Source: Planctomycetaceae bacterium (GTDB lineage Bacteria; Planctomycetota; Planctomycetia; Pirellulales; Thermoguttaceae). From it: a stretch of DNA of 6,201 nt. The stretch covers positions 1 to 6,201 of the forward strand of contig JAITAZ010000027.1 in NCBI GenBank assembly GCA_031283825.1, in the 5' to 3' direction. Both the position numbers and the translations under genes were made by a program. Numbering within the stretch: the first letter of the stretch is position 1; each line of letters begins with the position of its first letter. This document shows positions 1 through 5,178 of this stretch, piece after piece. The notes under the pieces were generated by a model. The model was not told the DNA's origin, made no database searches, and saw only the letters and a list, made by a program, of their open reading frames with translations.

Positions 1-54
1 AATTTTAAAAGGAAAGATGTCGCTCTTGAGTCTTTTCAATCAGAGTTAAACTAA
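1..54 (+). CDS. possible C-terminal end of an upstream plus-strand gene (partial)
   Basis: The frame starting at base 1 is open for 17 codons and ends with TAA at 52-54. It reads NFKRKDVALESFQSELN, a soluble-looking, charged tail. If real, this gene converges on the minus-strand TPR gene, which would explain why no promoter-like structure is obvious downstream. The stretch is far too short to assign a family, and an open frame of this length is common by chance. It is recorded only because the window edge hides whatever lies before it. Confidence 0.2.
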   Translation, partial: NFKRKDVALESFQSELN

Positions 55-182
55 AACGTCCATTCTGTTCATAAAGTTCTTAAAGTCTTTCTTATCATTT
101 AAAATGTTTTTTTAAAAAACTGCATTGTTACGTTTATCTTTTATTATTTGAAAAAAATTTTATTTGCTACCGTCAAATTATT
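55..182. other. AT-rich intergenic stretch, no gene seen
   Basis: No open frame with a credible start lies here on either strand. The only structure is a low-complexity inverted stretch at 106-120 (GTTTTTT, T, AAAAAAC), which has no GC-rich stem and is not a convincing terminator. The last eight bases (175-182, AAATTATT) are the left copy of the direct repeat flanking the inverted-repeat element that follows. Confidence 0.5.
175..182. repeat. left 8-bp direct repeat (putative target-site duplication)
   Basis: AAATTATT lies immediately outside the left GTAAC terminus of the inverted-repeat element. It is identical to the octamer immediately outside the right terminus (554-561). The region is AT-rich, so a chance match is possible, but the match falls exactly at both arm ends. 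Confidence 0.6.
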
Positions 183-553
183 GTAACCTTTCACGGTTTT
201 CAACACGGATAATGGGGAATTTTAAACGCGGATAGAACGGATTTTTTAGTGAATACGGATAATCGCGGAAAATGCAAATGGCGATTTTAATATTCATAAA
301 ATTATTTAATTTAGGTTTATTTAGTTATAGTTGATTTGTCTAGTCAATTATTTAGTTATTTAGTATTTAATAATTTCTTGCATTCCTCTTTTATCCCCTT
401 AAAATTATTGACTTCTATCACACAAAATCATCATTTGTTTTCTCCGCGATTATTCGTATTCACCAAAATTCACCAAAATTCACCAAAAAAATCAGATATT
501 ATCCGCGTTTAAAATTCCCCCACTATCCGTGTTTAAAATCTGTGAACTGTTAC
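183..553. mobile_element. MITE-like element with long imperfect inverted arms
   Basis: The left arm (183-289) is an imperfect reverse complement of the right arm (424-553). Both begin at the outer edge with GTAAC and share, in order, CACGGATA, GAATTTTAAACGCGGATA, GTGAATACG, ATAATCGCGGA, CAAATG and GATTTT. The centre (290-423) is AT-rich filler without an open frame. The perfect 8-bp direct repeat AAATTATT flanks the element at 175-182 and 554-561, as expected of a target-site duplication. No transposase is encoded, so if mobile it would be non-autonomous. A shortened relative lies at 3469-3537. Such a transcribed inverted repeat would fold into a long stem just after the TPR gene and might protect or terminate its mRNA; that is inference. 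Confidence 0.72.
461..490. repeat. 10-bp tandem repeat, three units
   Basis: CACCAAAATT occurs twice in a row (461-480), followed by a third, degenerate unit CACCAAAAAA (481-490). It lies in the right arm of the inverted-repeat element. The left arm has only one equivalent unit (near 248-253), so the extra length is probably a local expansion in one arm and accounts for most of the length difference between arms. Confidence 0.8.
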
Positions 554-561
554 AAATTATT
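554..561. repeat. right 8-bp direct repeat (putative target-site duplication), containing the TPR-gene stop codon
   Basis: AAATTATT follows directly after the right GTTAC terminus of the inverted-repeat element. Bases 557-559 (TTA on the plus strand, TAA on the minus strand) are the stop codon of the minus-strand transglutaminase/TPR gene. An insertion duplicating this octamer would leave the coding sequence and its stop intact. Confidence 0.6.
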
Positions 562-2197
562 TTTCTGTTTTTGTGATTATTGTATCCATTAACTTGGCGA
601 GAACGGGATTATTTGGCAATCTTTTATCGGCGTAGGTGAAAACTTCTTTAGCGGCGTCGATACGTCCTCTTACAGCGAGATCGTGAATCCAATTGAAATA
701 AACGTGTAATTGATTAGTTTTAAAATTTGCGTAATTTGTGTCGATATACCAACCCTGATCGAGAAGAATAGCCGCGAGGTCGTATCTTTTGATTCCGTTT
801 GTCGAGTTTCCTGACGACAGTTCGAGTGCCCAGTTATTTACGGTTTTCATAAGATTAACCCATGCGGAATCGTTTTCGGGGTCTAGTTGTAGTGCTTTTA
901 AATTTGCTACGGCGGCTTCGGCGTATTTTTTTTCGTTGAATAGATCGACTCCGTGATTGTAATAGATTGTTGCGATTAATTGTACTGGCGTAATTTCTCT
1001 CAAGTTTTTTGATAATTCCATTAGTTTTTCGGATTCAGACATTGTGTTTTTGTTATTCATATTATTTCCTGCTGCCGGATTTGGAGTAGCAGATTCCGGT
1101 TTGGCGACATACTGCATAGTTGCGGCGGCGATTGCTTCTCTATTTTCTAATTTGAACCAATCGGGACATGTTGTTTCGATATCCATTTCTTTATTTCCAA
1201 AGCGGACGCGGCTCAAGGCGTGTCCGGGCATTTCGAGTGCAATTACATTCAAGCCTGCTTTTTCGCCGACTACATTGAATAACACTGTAGCGCTGACACA
1301 ATTGAATTTTCCCGTTTCAAAAACACGGCTAAGATTTGTACAATTTATATCGTATGGACGAGTCATTATTTCGCGGTGTAGAGATTCAAACAGATCGCGG
1401 GTTAAGATTTCGGAAGGTTCGCGGTTATTATTTTGTTGATTTTTTGCTTTGACTTTTTGTAGAATTGAGTCTAGTTTTGATTCATAGATTTTGATTTTTG
1501 CGGGGTCTCTTTCGCCTTCAGCGATCATAGCGGCGCGGAACAGGTTGAAGTTATCCCATTTGCCGTCTTGTGCGTCTTGGAAAAGTGCTTTTTCTGCGGG
1601 GTCAACGTTTCGGATTAGCATATTGTATGCGGGCGGAATTTTGGAAGGTTCAGGTTTAGTTGAACGACGAGGATTTAAACGCACGAGATAAGCGTCGTCG
1701 GGAATTGTAAAATTTAACGATTCAGAAACAGGACCAACGAATCGCAAAACGTCTTGGCGAAGAATATCTTCGTTTTTCTGTTGACTATTCTGATTTTCAG
1801 CCGCATTTGCAAAAGACACAAATGCCGACAGAAAAATTATGAACAAAAACAAAAACGGCAATATTCGACTCGCGCGATTAGTTCCGATAAGAAATCGTAA
1901 AAGTCTGCTTTCTGGCTGATAAGCAGAAGCAGACAATTCTAACCGAAAGTTCAAGTGCGAGCGGTTTATACAATTCGTACTATGAATTTCGGCAGTGTAA
2001 AAGCGTAAAAACCGGCTTTCTGATAGGTAATCTGGCGGCTTGAACCGAAAATTCAAGTGTGAATTGTTTAAAAAGTCCCGTTGATAATTTCTGATATAAT
2101 TCTGATTACGACTCTGCCGTTGGATATGATCTTGATCTTTATTTTGATCTTGATCTTGATCTTGATTTATGTGTTTAATTTTGAAATTATGTCTCAT
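557..2197 (-). CDS. exported transglutaminase-like protein with TPR repeats
   Basis: This 546-residue protein has a hydrophobic segment at about 112-130 followed by ANA-AE, which could be a signal-peptidase site after residue 132. A transglutaminase-like (papain-fold) core follows at about 265-350, with a visible Cys300 (FNCVSAT), His326 (PGHALSR) and Asp339 (MDIETT) triad. At least one TPR-like helix pair lies at 403-445 and a possible second at 508-540. It probably acts outside the cytoplasm; whether it is a protease, amidase or crosslinker cannot be told. The ATG at 2197 is chosen because GGAG (2208-2211 on the complement) precedes it and no other in-frame Met occurs before residue 193. 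That start leaves an odd ~110-residue Gln/Asp/Asn/Arg-rich extension before the signal segment, with a QD tract and an internal duplication. A TTG at Leu113 lacks a ribosome site. The gene is transcribed away from the corrinoid-activator gene. Confidence 0.85.
   Translation of the reverse strand: MRHNFKIKHINQDQDQDQNKDQDHIQRQSRNQNYIRNYQRDFLNNSHLNFRFKPPDYLSESRFLRFYTAEIHSTNCINRSHLNFRLELSASAYQPESRLLRFLIGTNRASRILPFLFLFIIFLSAFVSFANAAENQNSQQKNEDILRQDVLRFVGPVSESLNFTIPDDAYLVRLNPRRSTKPEPSKIPPAYNMLIRNVDPAEKALFQDAQDGKWDNFNLFRAAMIAEGERDPAKIKIYESKLDSILQKVKAKNQQNNNREPSEILTRDLFESLHREIMTRPYDINCTNLSRVFETGKFNCVSATVLFNVVGEKAGLNVIALEMPGHALSRVRFGNKEMDIETTCPDWFKLENREAIAAATMQYVAKPESATPNPAAGNNMNNKNTMSESEKLMELSKNLREITPVQLIATIYYNHGVDLFNEKKYAEAAVANLKALQLDPENDSAWVNLMKTVNNWALELSSGNSTNGIKRYDLAAILLDQGWYIDTNYANFKTNQLHVYFNWIHDLAVRGRIDAAKEVFTYADKRLPNNPVLAKLMDTIITKTEK
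1892..2068 (-). repeat. in-frame duplicated ~70-bp unit inside the TPR gene
   Basis: Two related copies lie head-to-tail at 2000-2068 (residues 44-66) and 1892-1966 (residues 78-102). Both encode N-x-S-H-L-N-F-R, then a variable stretch, then ESR-(F/L)-LRF. The second copy is six bases longer, so both copies and their spacing (multiples of three) keep the reading frame. The 1892-1966 copy also contains a perfect 8-bp inverted repeat, GTCTGCTT (1903-1910) and AAGCAGAC (1927-1934). The other copy has CTTGAA (2039-2044) and TTCAAG (2052-2057). A third, decayed copy may exist near 2070-2105. The unit precedes the signal segment and matches no domain I know. Confidence 0.75.
2127..2168 (-). repeat. 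interrupted hexanucleotide repeat (CAAGAT) coding for a Gln-Asp tract
   Basis: On the coding (minus) strand the hexamer CAAGAT is repeated, with one interruption, at the start of the TPR gene. It encodes residues 11-23, which read as alternating Gln and Asp with an NK break. Changes by whole units would keep the reading frame, so the tract length may vary between strains without switching the gene off. Confidence 0.8.
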
Positions 2198-3000
2198 TAT
2201 TTTTTTTCTCCGGTAGTGTTAAATACGAGCTTTGAGTAAAGTTATTGTTGATAATTATTCAGCGAAAAATTTTGTGAAATTGTTTTTAAAAGATATTTTT
2301 TTGAAATGTAATTTTCTTGTTTGTTATGGGTGGTTTATTTAATGAATTTTTGTTTATTTTGTGTCATTAGGATCGAGAGTCTTGTTGTTAATTATATCAA
2401 GCGGTTGTTATGAAAAAAAATTGGTCGTTTACGAAAAAAATTGATATTCTCGATAAAAATCTGATTATTAGTACGATTGAGATTTATTCAAGTTTGTGAT
2501 CGATTTTACAAACGTACAATTATTACAGCACTATAAGCCAAAATTACCGATTTGAAAACCACAACTAAAATATTTTTTCAATAAAGATGACAATTTCTCC
2601 ACATTTACGCGGATTATAACGATTATACCTGCTTACAAGAGCTATTTTATTGTGTAGTAAAAAGCTAATTGACAATTTCTAAAAATTGGTTTCTAGCGGT
2701 TGCCAGAAATATTACTATAGCTTTGATAAAACAGCTGAGGATAATTTTTTCGCGAGCAAAAAAGACATAGAGAACAAAATAAACAATGGAGACATTCCGT
2801 CTTTTTACTGAGAAAAATTTTTAAGATTAACAAAGCGAATGGAATCATGCGTTGTTATGTTACTGGACTCGTTATTAGTCCTAGCGGAGGCAAATCAGCA
2901 AATCGAGGAATCAGATTTCGACGCATAAAGATCAATCTTGACAAGTTTAGTAAATTAGTAAAAATTTCAGAAAATAAAAAAATTCCTTTCTCTAAAAAAA
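2198..3000. other. long AT-rich intergenic region, no convincing gene
   Basis: This is the larger part of the gap between the divergent genes and must hold the promoter of the minus-strand TPR gene, but no clear -35/-10 pair stands out. Open frames are few and short: 2410-2499 (29 residues, no ribosome site), 2683-2811 (42 open codons, no start) and 2847-3035 (62 residues, running into a repeat). A weak inverted repeat at 2758-2808 pairs AAAAAGAC with GTCTTTTT. GGACT (2865-2869) pairs with AGTCC (2877-2881), and the sequence after it resembles a decayed copy of the CCC-GCA-GGG hairpin found just downstream. The stretch may be decayed coding or repeat DNA, but nothing is identifiable. Confidence 0.55.
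2208..2211 (-). promoter_or_regulatory. ribosome binding site of the TPR gene (decides the start)
   Basis: GGAG on the minus strand is separated by ten A/T bases from the ATG at 2197-2195. It is the only Shine-Dalgarno-like sequence in front of a plausible start in this frame. It therefore supports the long form of the protein despite the unusual N-terminal extension. Confidence 0.6.
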
Positions 3001-3034
3001 ATATTTGTAATATATCAGTAGAAAATTTATGTTA

Positions 3035-3090
3035 GCCCCGCAGGGGCGAGATGTGCATAACTGGCGGTGTAGCGCAGCGTAACCGCCGGT
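3035..3090. repeat. left hairpin module of the composite element
   Basis: A short hairpin GCCCC-GCA-GGGGC (3035-3047) is followed by a spacer with GTGCATA (3053-3059). Then comes a stem in which ACTGGCGGT (3060-3068) pairs with ACCGCCGGT (3082-3090) around the 13-base loop GTAGCGCAGCGTA. One pair is T-G; the rest are Watson-Crick. The module is repeated in inverted orientation at 3212-3269. Confidence 0.8.
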
Positions 3091-3110
3091 AAACGCCCCA
3101 CAAGCTGAAA

Positions 3111-3177
3111 GTCCCGCAGGGACGACACTATGAATTATTATGAATTATTGTAACAATAAATCAATTTCATAGTGTCG
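3111..3177. repeat. central hairpins of the composite element
   Basis: GTCCC-GCA-GGGAC (3111-3123) is a third member of the short hairpin family. It abuts a long stem in which CGACACTATGAA (3123-3134) pairs perfectly with TTCATAGTGTCG (3166-3177). The loop contains a further small stem, TTATTG-TAA-CAATAA. GCCCC (3095-3099) can also pair with GGGGC (3186-3190) outside these stems. There is no T-run after the 12-bp stem, so it is not a typical intrinsic terminator. Confidence 0.75.
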
Positions 3178-3211
3178 CCATATACGGGGCTTGACTCGCG
3201 TGCGATTCCAA

Positions 3212-3269
3212 ACCGTAGGTTACGCTTCGCTACACCTACGGTTATGCACTTGTAGTCCCTGCGGGACTA
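3212..3269. repeat. right hairpin module of the composite element (inverted)
   Basis: This is the inverted counterpart of the left module. ACCGTAGGT (3212-3220) pairs perfectly with ACCTACGGT (3234-3242) around a 13-base loop. TATGCAC (3243-3249) is the reverse complement of the left spacer. TAGTCCC-TGC-GGGACTA (3253-3269) is the short hairpin. The stem differs from the left module by two compensatory base-pair changes and one T-G to C-G change. Confidence 0.8.
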
Positions 3270-3302
3270 ATAAAAAATTATTCCACTGATATATTACAAT
3301 AT

Positions 3303-3468
3303 TTATATTTAATCAAAAAAACGGAGATAAAATTTGACTCAATAAATTGGCGACATTGTGTTCCTAACGGGATGCGAGTTTAATAAAATTTGAATTATTA
3401 GAGATTCCATAATATCTGTACAAAAATTCAACTGAATGATTATGAATATAATTTTTATGAATACGTAT
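3303..3468. other. AT-rich leader region upstream of the corrinoid-activator gene
   Basis: No gene is seen here. The promoter for the two plus-strand genes should lie in this stretch or in the repeat elements beside it. TATAAT occurs at 3447-3452 and TAATAT at 3410-3415, but neither has a good -35 partner at normal spacing (the nearest candidates are only about 14 bases away), so no promoter is called. No riboswitch-like fold, including a cobalamin box, was recognised. Confidence 0.4.
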
Positions 3469-3537
3469 AAAATCATCATTTGTATATTCCGCGATTATCA
3501 GTGTTTAAAAAATTCCAAATTCCGAATGAACAGTTGC
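3469..3537. repeat. shortened relative of the inverted-repeat element
   Basis: AAAATCATCATTTGT, CCGCGATTAT, GTTTAAAA, AATTCC and a final TGAACAGTTGC follow the order of the right arm at 424-553, which has AAAATCATCATTTGT, CCGCGATTAT, GTTTAAAATTCC and TGAACTGTTAC. About 60 internal bases, including the CACCAAAATT repeats, are missing, and there is no opposing arm. It ends 28 bases before the start codon of the corrinoid activator, so it would form part of that gene's 5' leader if transcription starts further upstream. Confidence 0.7.
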
Positions 3538-3555
3538 ATAAAAATAATTTTGGTC

Positions 3556-3559
3556 GAGG
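3556..3559 (+). promoter_or_regulatory. ribosome binding site of the corrinoid-activator gene
   Basis: GAGG lies six bases before the ATG at 3566. Another ATG at 3562 is out of frame, only two bases from the GAGG, and ends after six codons, so it is not a competing gene start. Confidence 0.6.
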
Positions 3560-3565
3560 CGATGT

Positions 3566-5152
3566 ATGATTTATCGTGTTGATTTTCAATCGGTTGGTCG
3601 AGTTGTTGAGGCGTTATCTGGTACGCGGCTTGATGTTGTTGCGAGAGACGCCGGTATTTCTATTCGGCGTGATTGTGGCGGAAACGGGAATTGCGGAAAG
3701 TGTCGAGTTGTTATTGCCGGTCAGATTGTGCTTGCATGTCAGACAAGCGTTGATCACGATTTGATTGTTACGATTCCAGACGAGTCAAAAAAACGCGAGT
3801 CAATTGTAATTCAGACACATGACTTTATTGGCAACGTTCCTGTTGCGTATGGCAGAGATTCAGACGATTTTGGAGTTGCTATTGATATTGGAACGACGAC
3901 AATTGTTGCCGAGCTTCATGCAATTAACGCGAAGTCTGATAATTTTGAACAGTCGAGTAAAGCGGCTTTTCCGATAGTTGTTTCGTGTGCTAATCCTCAG
4001 CGCAATTATGGCGACGATATAATATCGCGGATTCAGCGGATAATTGAGGAGTCTTCTTTTCTGGCGATATTTCAGACGTTGGTTGTGCGTGCGATTAACG
4101 AGTTGATTGAGTTGCTTGTGGAGATGGCGGGAATTAACGTAACGAATATTACGCGGATTACGGTTGCGGGCAATACGGCGATGGAGCAAATTTTTCTTGG
4201 GATTGATCCGTCGTCGTTGGGGTATTTTCCGTTTAGGTCGATTTGTTCGGAATTTCCTGAATGTTTAGGTCATGAAGTCGGTGTGAATATTTCGGATTCT
4301 GGCAAGATTGAGACGTTGCCGATTTTTGGTAATTTTGTCGGCGGCGATTTGGTTGCGGGAGCTTTAGCAACAGGGATGTGGTCGGATGAGCGGACGACTT
4401 TTTTGATTGATATTGGTACAAACGGCGAGTTGGTTTTGTGTCATGGCGGCGAGTTTTACACGGCGGCGACGGCGGCGGGACCGGCGTTTGAGGGCGGCAG
4501 GATAGAGTGCGGGATGTTAGCGGCGGAAGGCGCGATTGATCATGTAACGTTGGACGAATCGGGCGTAAGGGTTTCGACTATTTCGGATGTTCCTGCGATT
4601 GGAATTTGCGGAAGCGGGTTGATGGACGTTGTCGCTGAAATGTTGAACAACGATTTAATTTTGTCAACTGGAAAATTTAATGTAACGATAAAATCTCCGT
4701 TTTTGAATCGATGGCGAATCGTTGAGGGGCGTCCGGTTTTTGTGCTTGTTTCTGAAGAGGATTCGGGGCGAGCAAACGAGGCGATTGTGGTAACTCAAAA
4801 GGATATTCGGCAGGTTCAACTTGCGGTTGGCGCGATTCGGGCGGGGATTAAATTATTGTTACGATATATCAATTTGAACGTCAACGACATTTCGGTTTTT
4901 TATGTTGCGGGCGGATTCGGCAGTTTTATAAGGTTAGAATCGGCGAGGCGGATAGGTCTTATTCCGATGGAGTTGGATGTTGAAAGAATAAAAATTTGCG
5001 GTAACACGTCGCTTGCCGGCGCGAGGATGACGTTATTTGACAGTAGAGTTGCAGAAATTACGAAATCAATTTGTAGTCGAGCGCATCCGATTGATCTAGC
5101 TTCGTTTTCAGATTTTGCCGACATATTTGCCGAACAAATGATTTTTAATTAA
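3566..5152 (+). CDS. RACo-type corrinoid protein reductive activator (2Fe-2S ferredoxin + ASKHA ATPase)
   Basis: This 528-residue cytoplasmic protein has an N-terminal ferredoxin domain (about 1-75) whose Cys37, Cys43, Cys46 and Cys58 (CGGNGNCGKC, then C) form a C-x5-C-x2-C-xn-C 2Fe-2S site. An ASKHA ATPase region (old DUF4445) follows, with phosphate motifs DIGTT at 107-111 and DIGTNGE at 282-288, GICGSG at 346-351, and AGGFG at 448-452. Known relatives (RACo, RamA) use ATP hydrolysis to drive one-electron reduction of inactive Co(II) corrinoid proteins, such as the corrinoid Fe-S protein, methylamine methyltransferases, or methionine synthases without a reactivation domain. The partner is not in this window. 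From memory, well-studied RACo is about 100 residues longer. Here the ASKHA fold starts soon after the ferredoxin, so the middle segment appears reduced. It is the first gene of a probable pair with epmA. Confidence 0.92.
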   Translation: MIYRVDFQSVGRVVEALSGTRLDVVARDAGISIRRDCGGNGNCGKCRVVIAGQIVLACQTSVDHDLIVTIPDESKKRESIVIQTHDFIGNVPVAYGRDSDDFGVAIDIGTTTIVAELHAINAKSDNFEQSSKAAFPIVVSCANPQRNYGDDIISRIQRIIEESSFLAIFQTLVVRAINELIELLVEMAGINVTNITRITVAGNTAMEQIFLGIDPSSLGYFPFRSICSEFPECLGHEVGVNISDSGKIETLPIFGNFVGGDLVAGALATGMWSDERTTFLIDIGTNGELVLCHGGEFYTAATAAGPAFEGGRIECGMLAAEGAIDHVTLDESGVRVSTISDVPAIGICGSGLMDVVAEMLNNDLILSTGKFNVTIKSPFLNRWRIVEGRPVFVLVSEEDSGRANEAIVVTQKDIRQVQLAVGAIRAGIKLLLRYINLNVNDISVFYVAGGFGSFIRLESARRIGLIPMELDVERIKICGNTSLAGARMTLFDSRVAEITKSICSRAHPIDLASFSDFADIFAEQMIFN

Positions 5153-5156
5153 AGGA
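5152..5156 (+). promoter_or_regulatory. AAGGA motif, unusually far from the epmA start
   Basis: AAGGA overlaps the last base of the upstream stop codon and is the only purine-rich Shine-Dalgarno-like sequence before epmA. It lies 22 bases from the ATG at 5179, too far for normal use. An in-frame ATT at 5167 would sit at a normal distance (10 bases) and add four residues, but ATT starts are rare. Translational coupling with the upstream gene or a weakly structured AT-rich leader may serve instead. Confidence 0.35.
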
Positions 5157-5178
5157 TAATTTTTTTATTAAAACCAAG

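Larger units (their letters stand above)
3001..3302. repeat. ~300-bp composite palindromic element made of nested hairpins
   Basis: The ends are inverted copies: ATATTTGTAATATATCAGT at 3001-3019 is matched on the opposite strand by 3283-3302. Inside them lie two inverted copies of a module (3035-3090 and 3212-3269), each a short CCC-GCA-GGG hairpin, a spacer ending in GTGCATA, and a longer stem with a GTAGCG-x-AGCGTA loop. Between them are a third CCC-GCA-GGG hairpin (3111-3123) and a long stem (3123-3177). GC content jumps well above the surrounding AT-rich DNA. It resembles the dispersed hairpin repeats (REP-like or MITE-like) of many bacterial genomes. It encodes no protein. Whether it acts as DNA or RNA is unknown. 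Confidence 0.75.

Noticed and set aside
17..49. Ten-codon frame MSLLSLFNQS after a purine-rich AAAAGGAAAG
   Set aside because: It is too short, and the purine run is too close to the ATG. The overlapping open frame from base 1 is an equally good explanation.
461..490. Tandem CACCAAAATT units as a CRISPR or iteron origin
   Set aside because: The units are only 10 bp, directly adjacent with no spacers, and confined to one arm of the inverted-repeat element. No replication or Cas gene is nearby.
1044..1439. 131-codon plus-strand open frame
   Set aside because: It is antisense to the transglutaminase core of the TPR gene, whose conserved Cys, His and Asp motifs show which strand is coding.
2410..2499. 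29-codon plus-strand open frame beginning MKKNWSF
   Set aside because: It is short and Lys/Ile-rich, has no ribosome binding site and has no neighbouring partner. It is most likely a chance frame in AT-rich DNA.
2601..2630. TTTACGCGGATTATAACGATTAT as another copy of the inverted-repeat family
   Set aside because: Only a short CGCGGATTAT-like core is shared. The flanking blocks seen in the other copies are missing.
2683..2811. 42 open codons ending in KKDIENKINNGDIPSFY, possibly the tail of a decayed gene
   Set aside because: The composition is gene-like, but there is no start and stops lie just upstream in the frame. A nearby ITIIPAY (about 2617-2637) in another frame recalls family 2 glycosyltransferases but is only seven residues, so this is not enough to call a pseudogene.
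2847..3035. 62-codon plus-strand open frame beginning MRCYVTG
   Set aside because: It has no ribosome binding site, its basic low-complexity C-terminal half is typical of AT-rich DNA, and its last codons run into the end of the composite hairpin element. No family was recognised.
3123..3177. 12-bp stem as an intrinsic terminator
   Set aside because: The loop is long, no T-run follows the stem, and no gene ends just upstream on either strand. It is better explained as part of the composite repeat.
3410..3452. TAATAT (3410-3415) and TATAAT (3447-3452) as -10 boxes
   Set aside because: The nearest -35-like hexamers (TTGAAT at 3390, TTCAAC at 3427) are only about 14 bases away. Such hexamers are frequent by chance in DNA this AT-rich.
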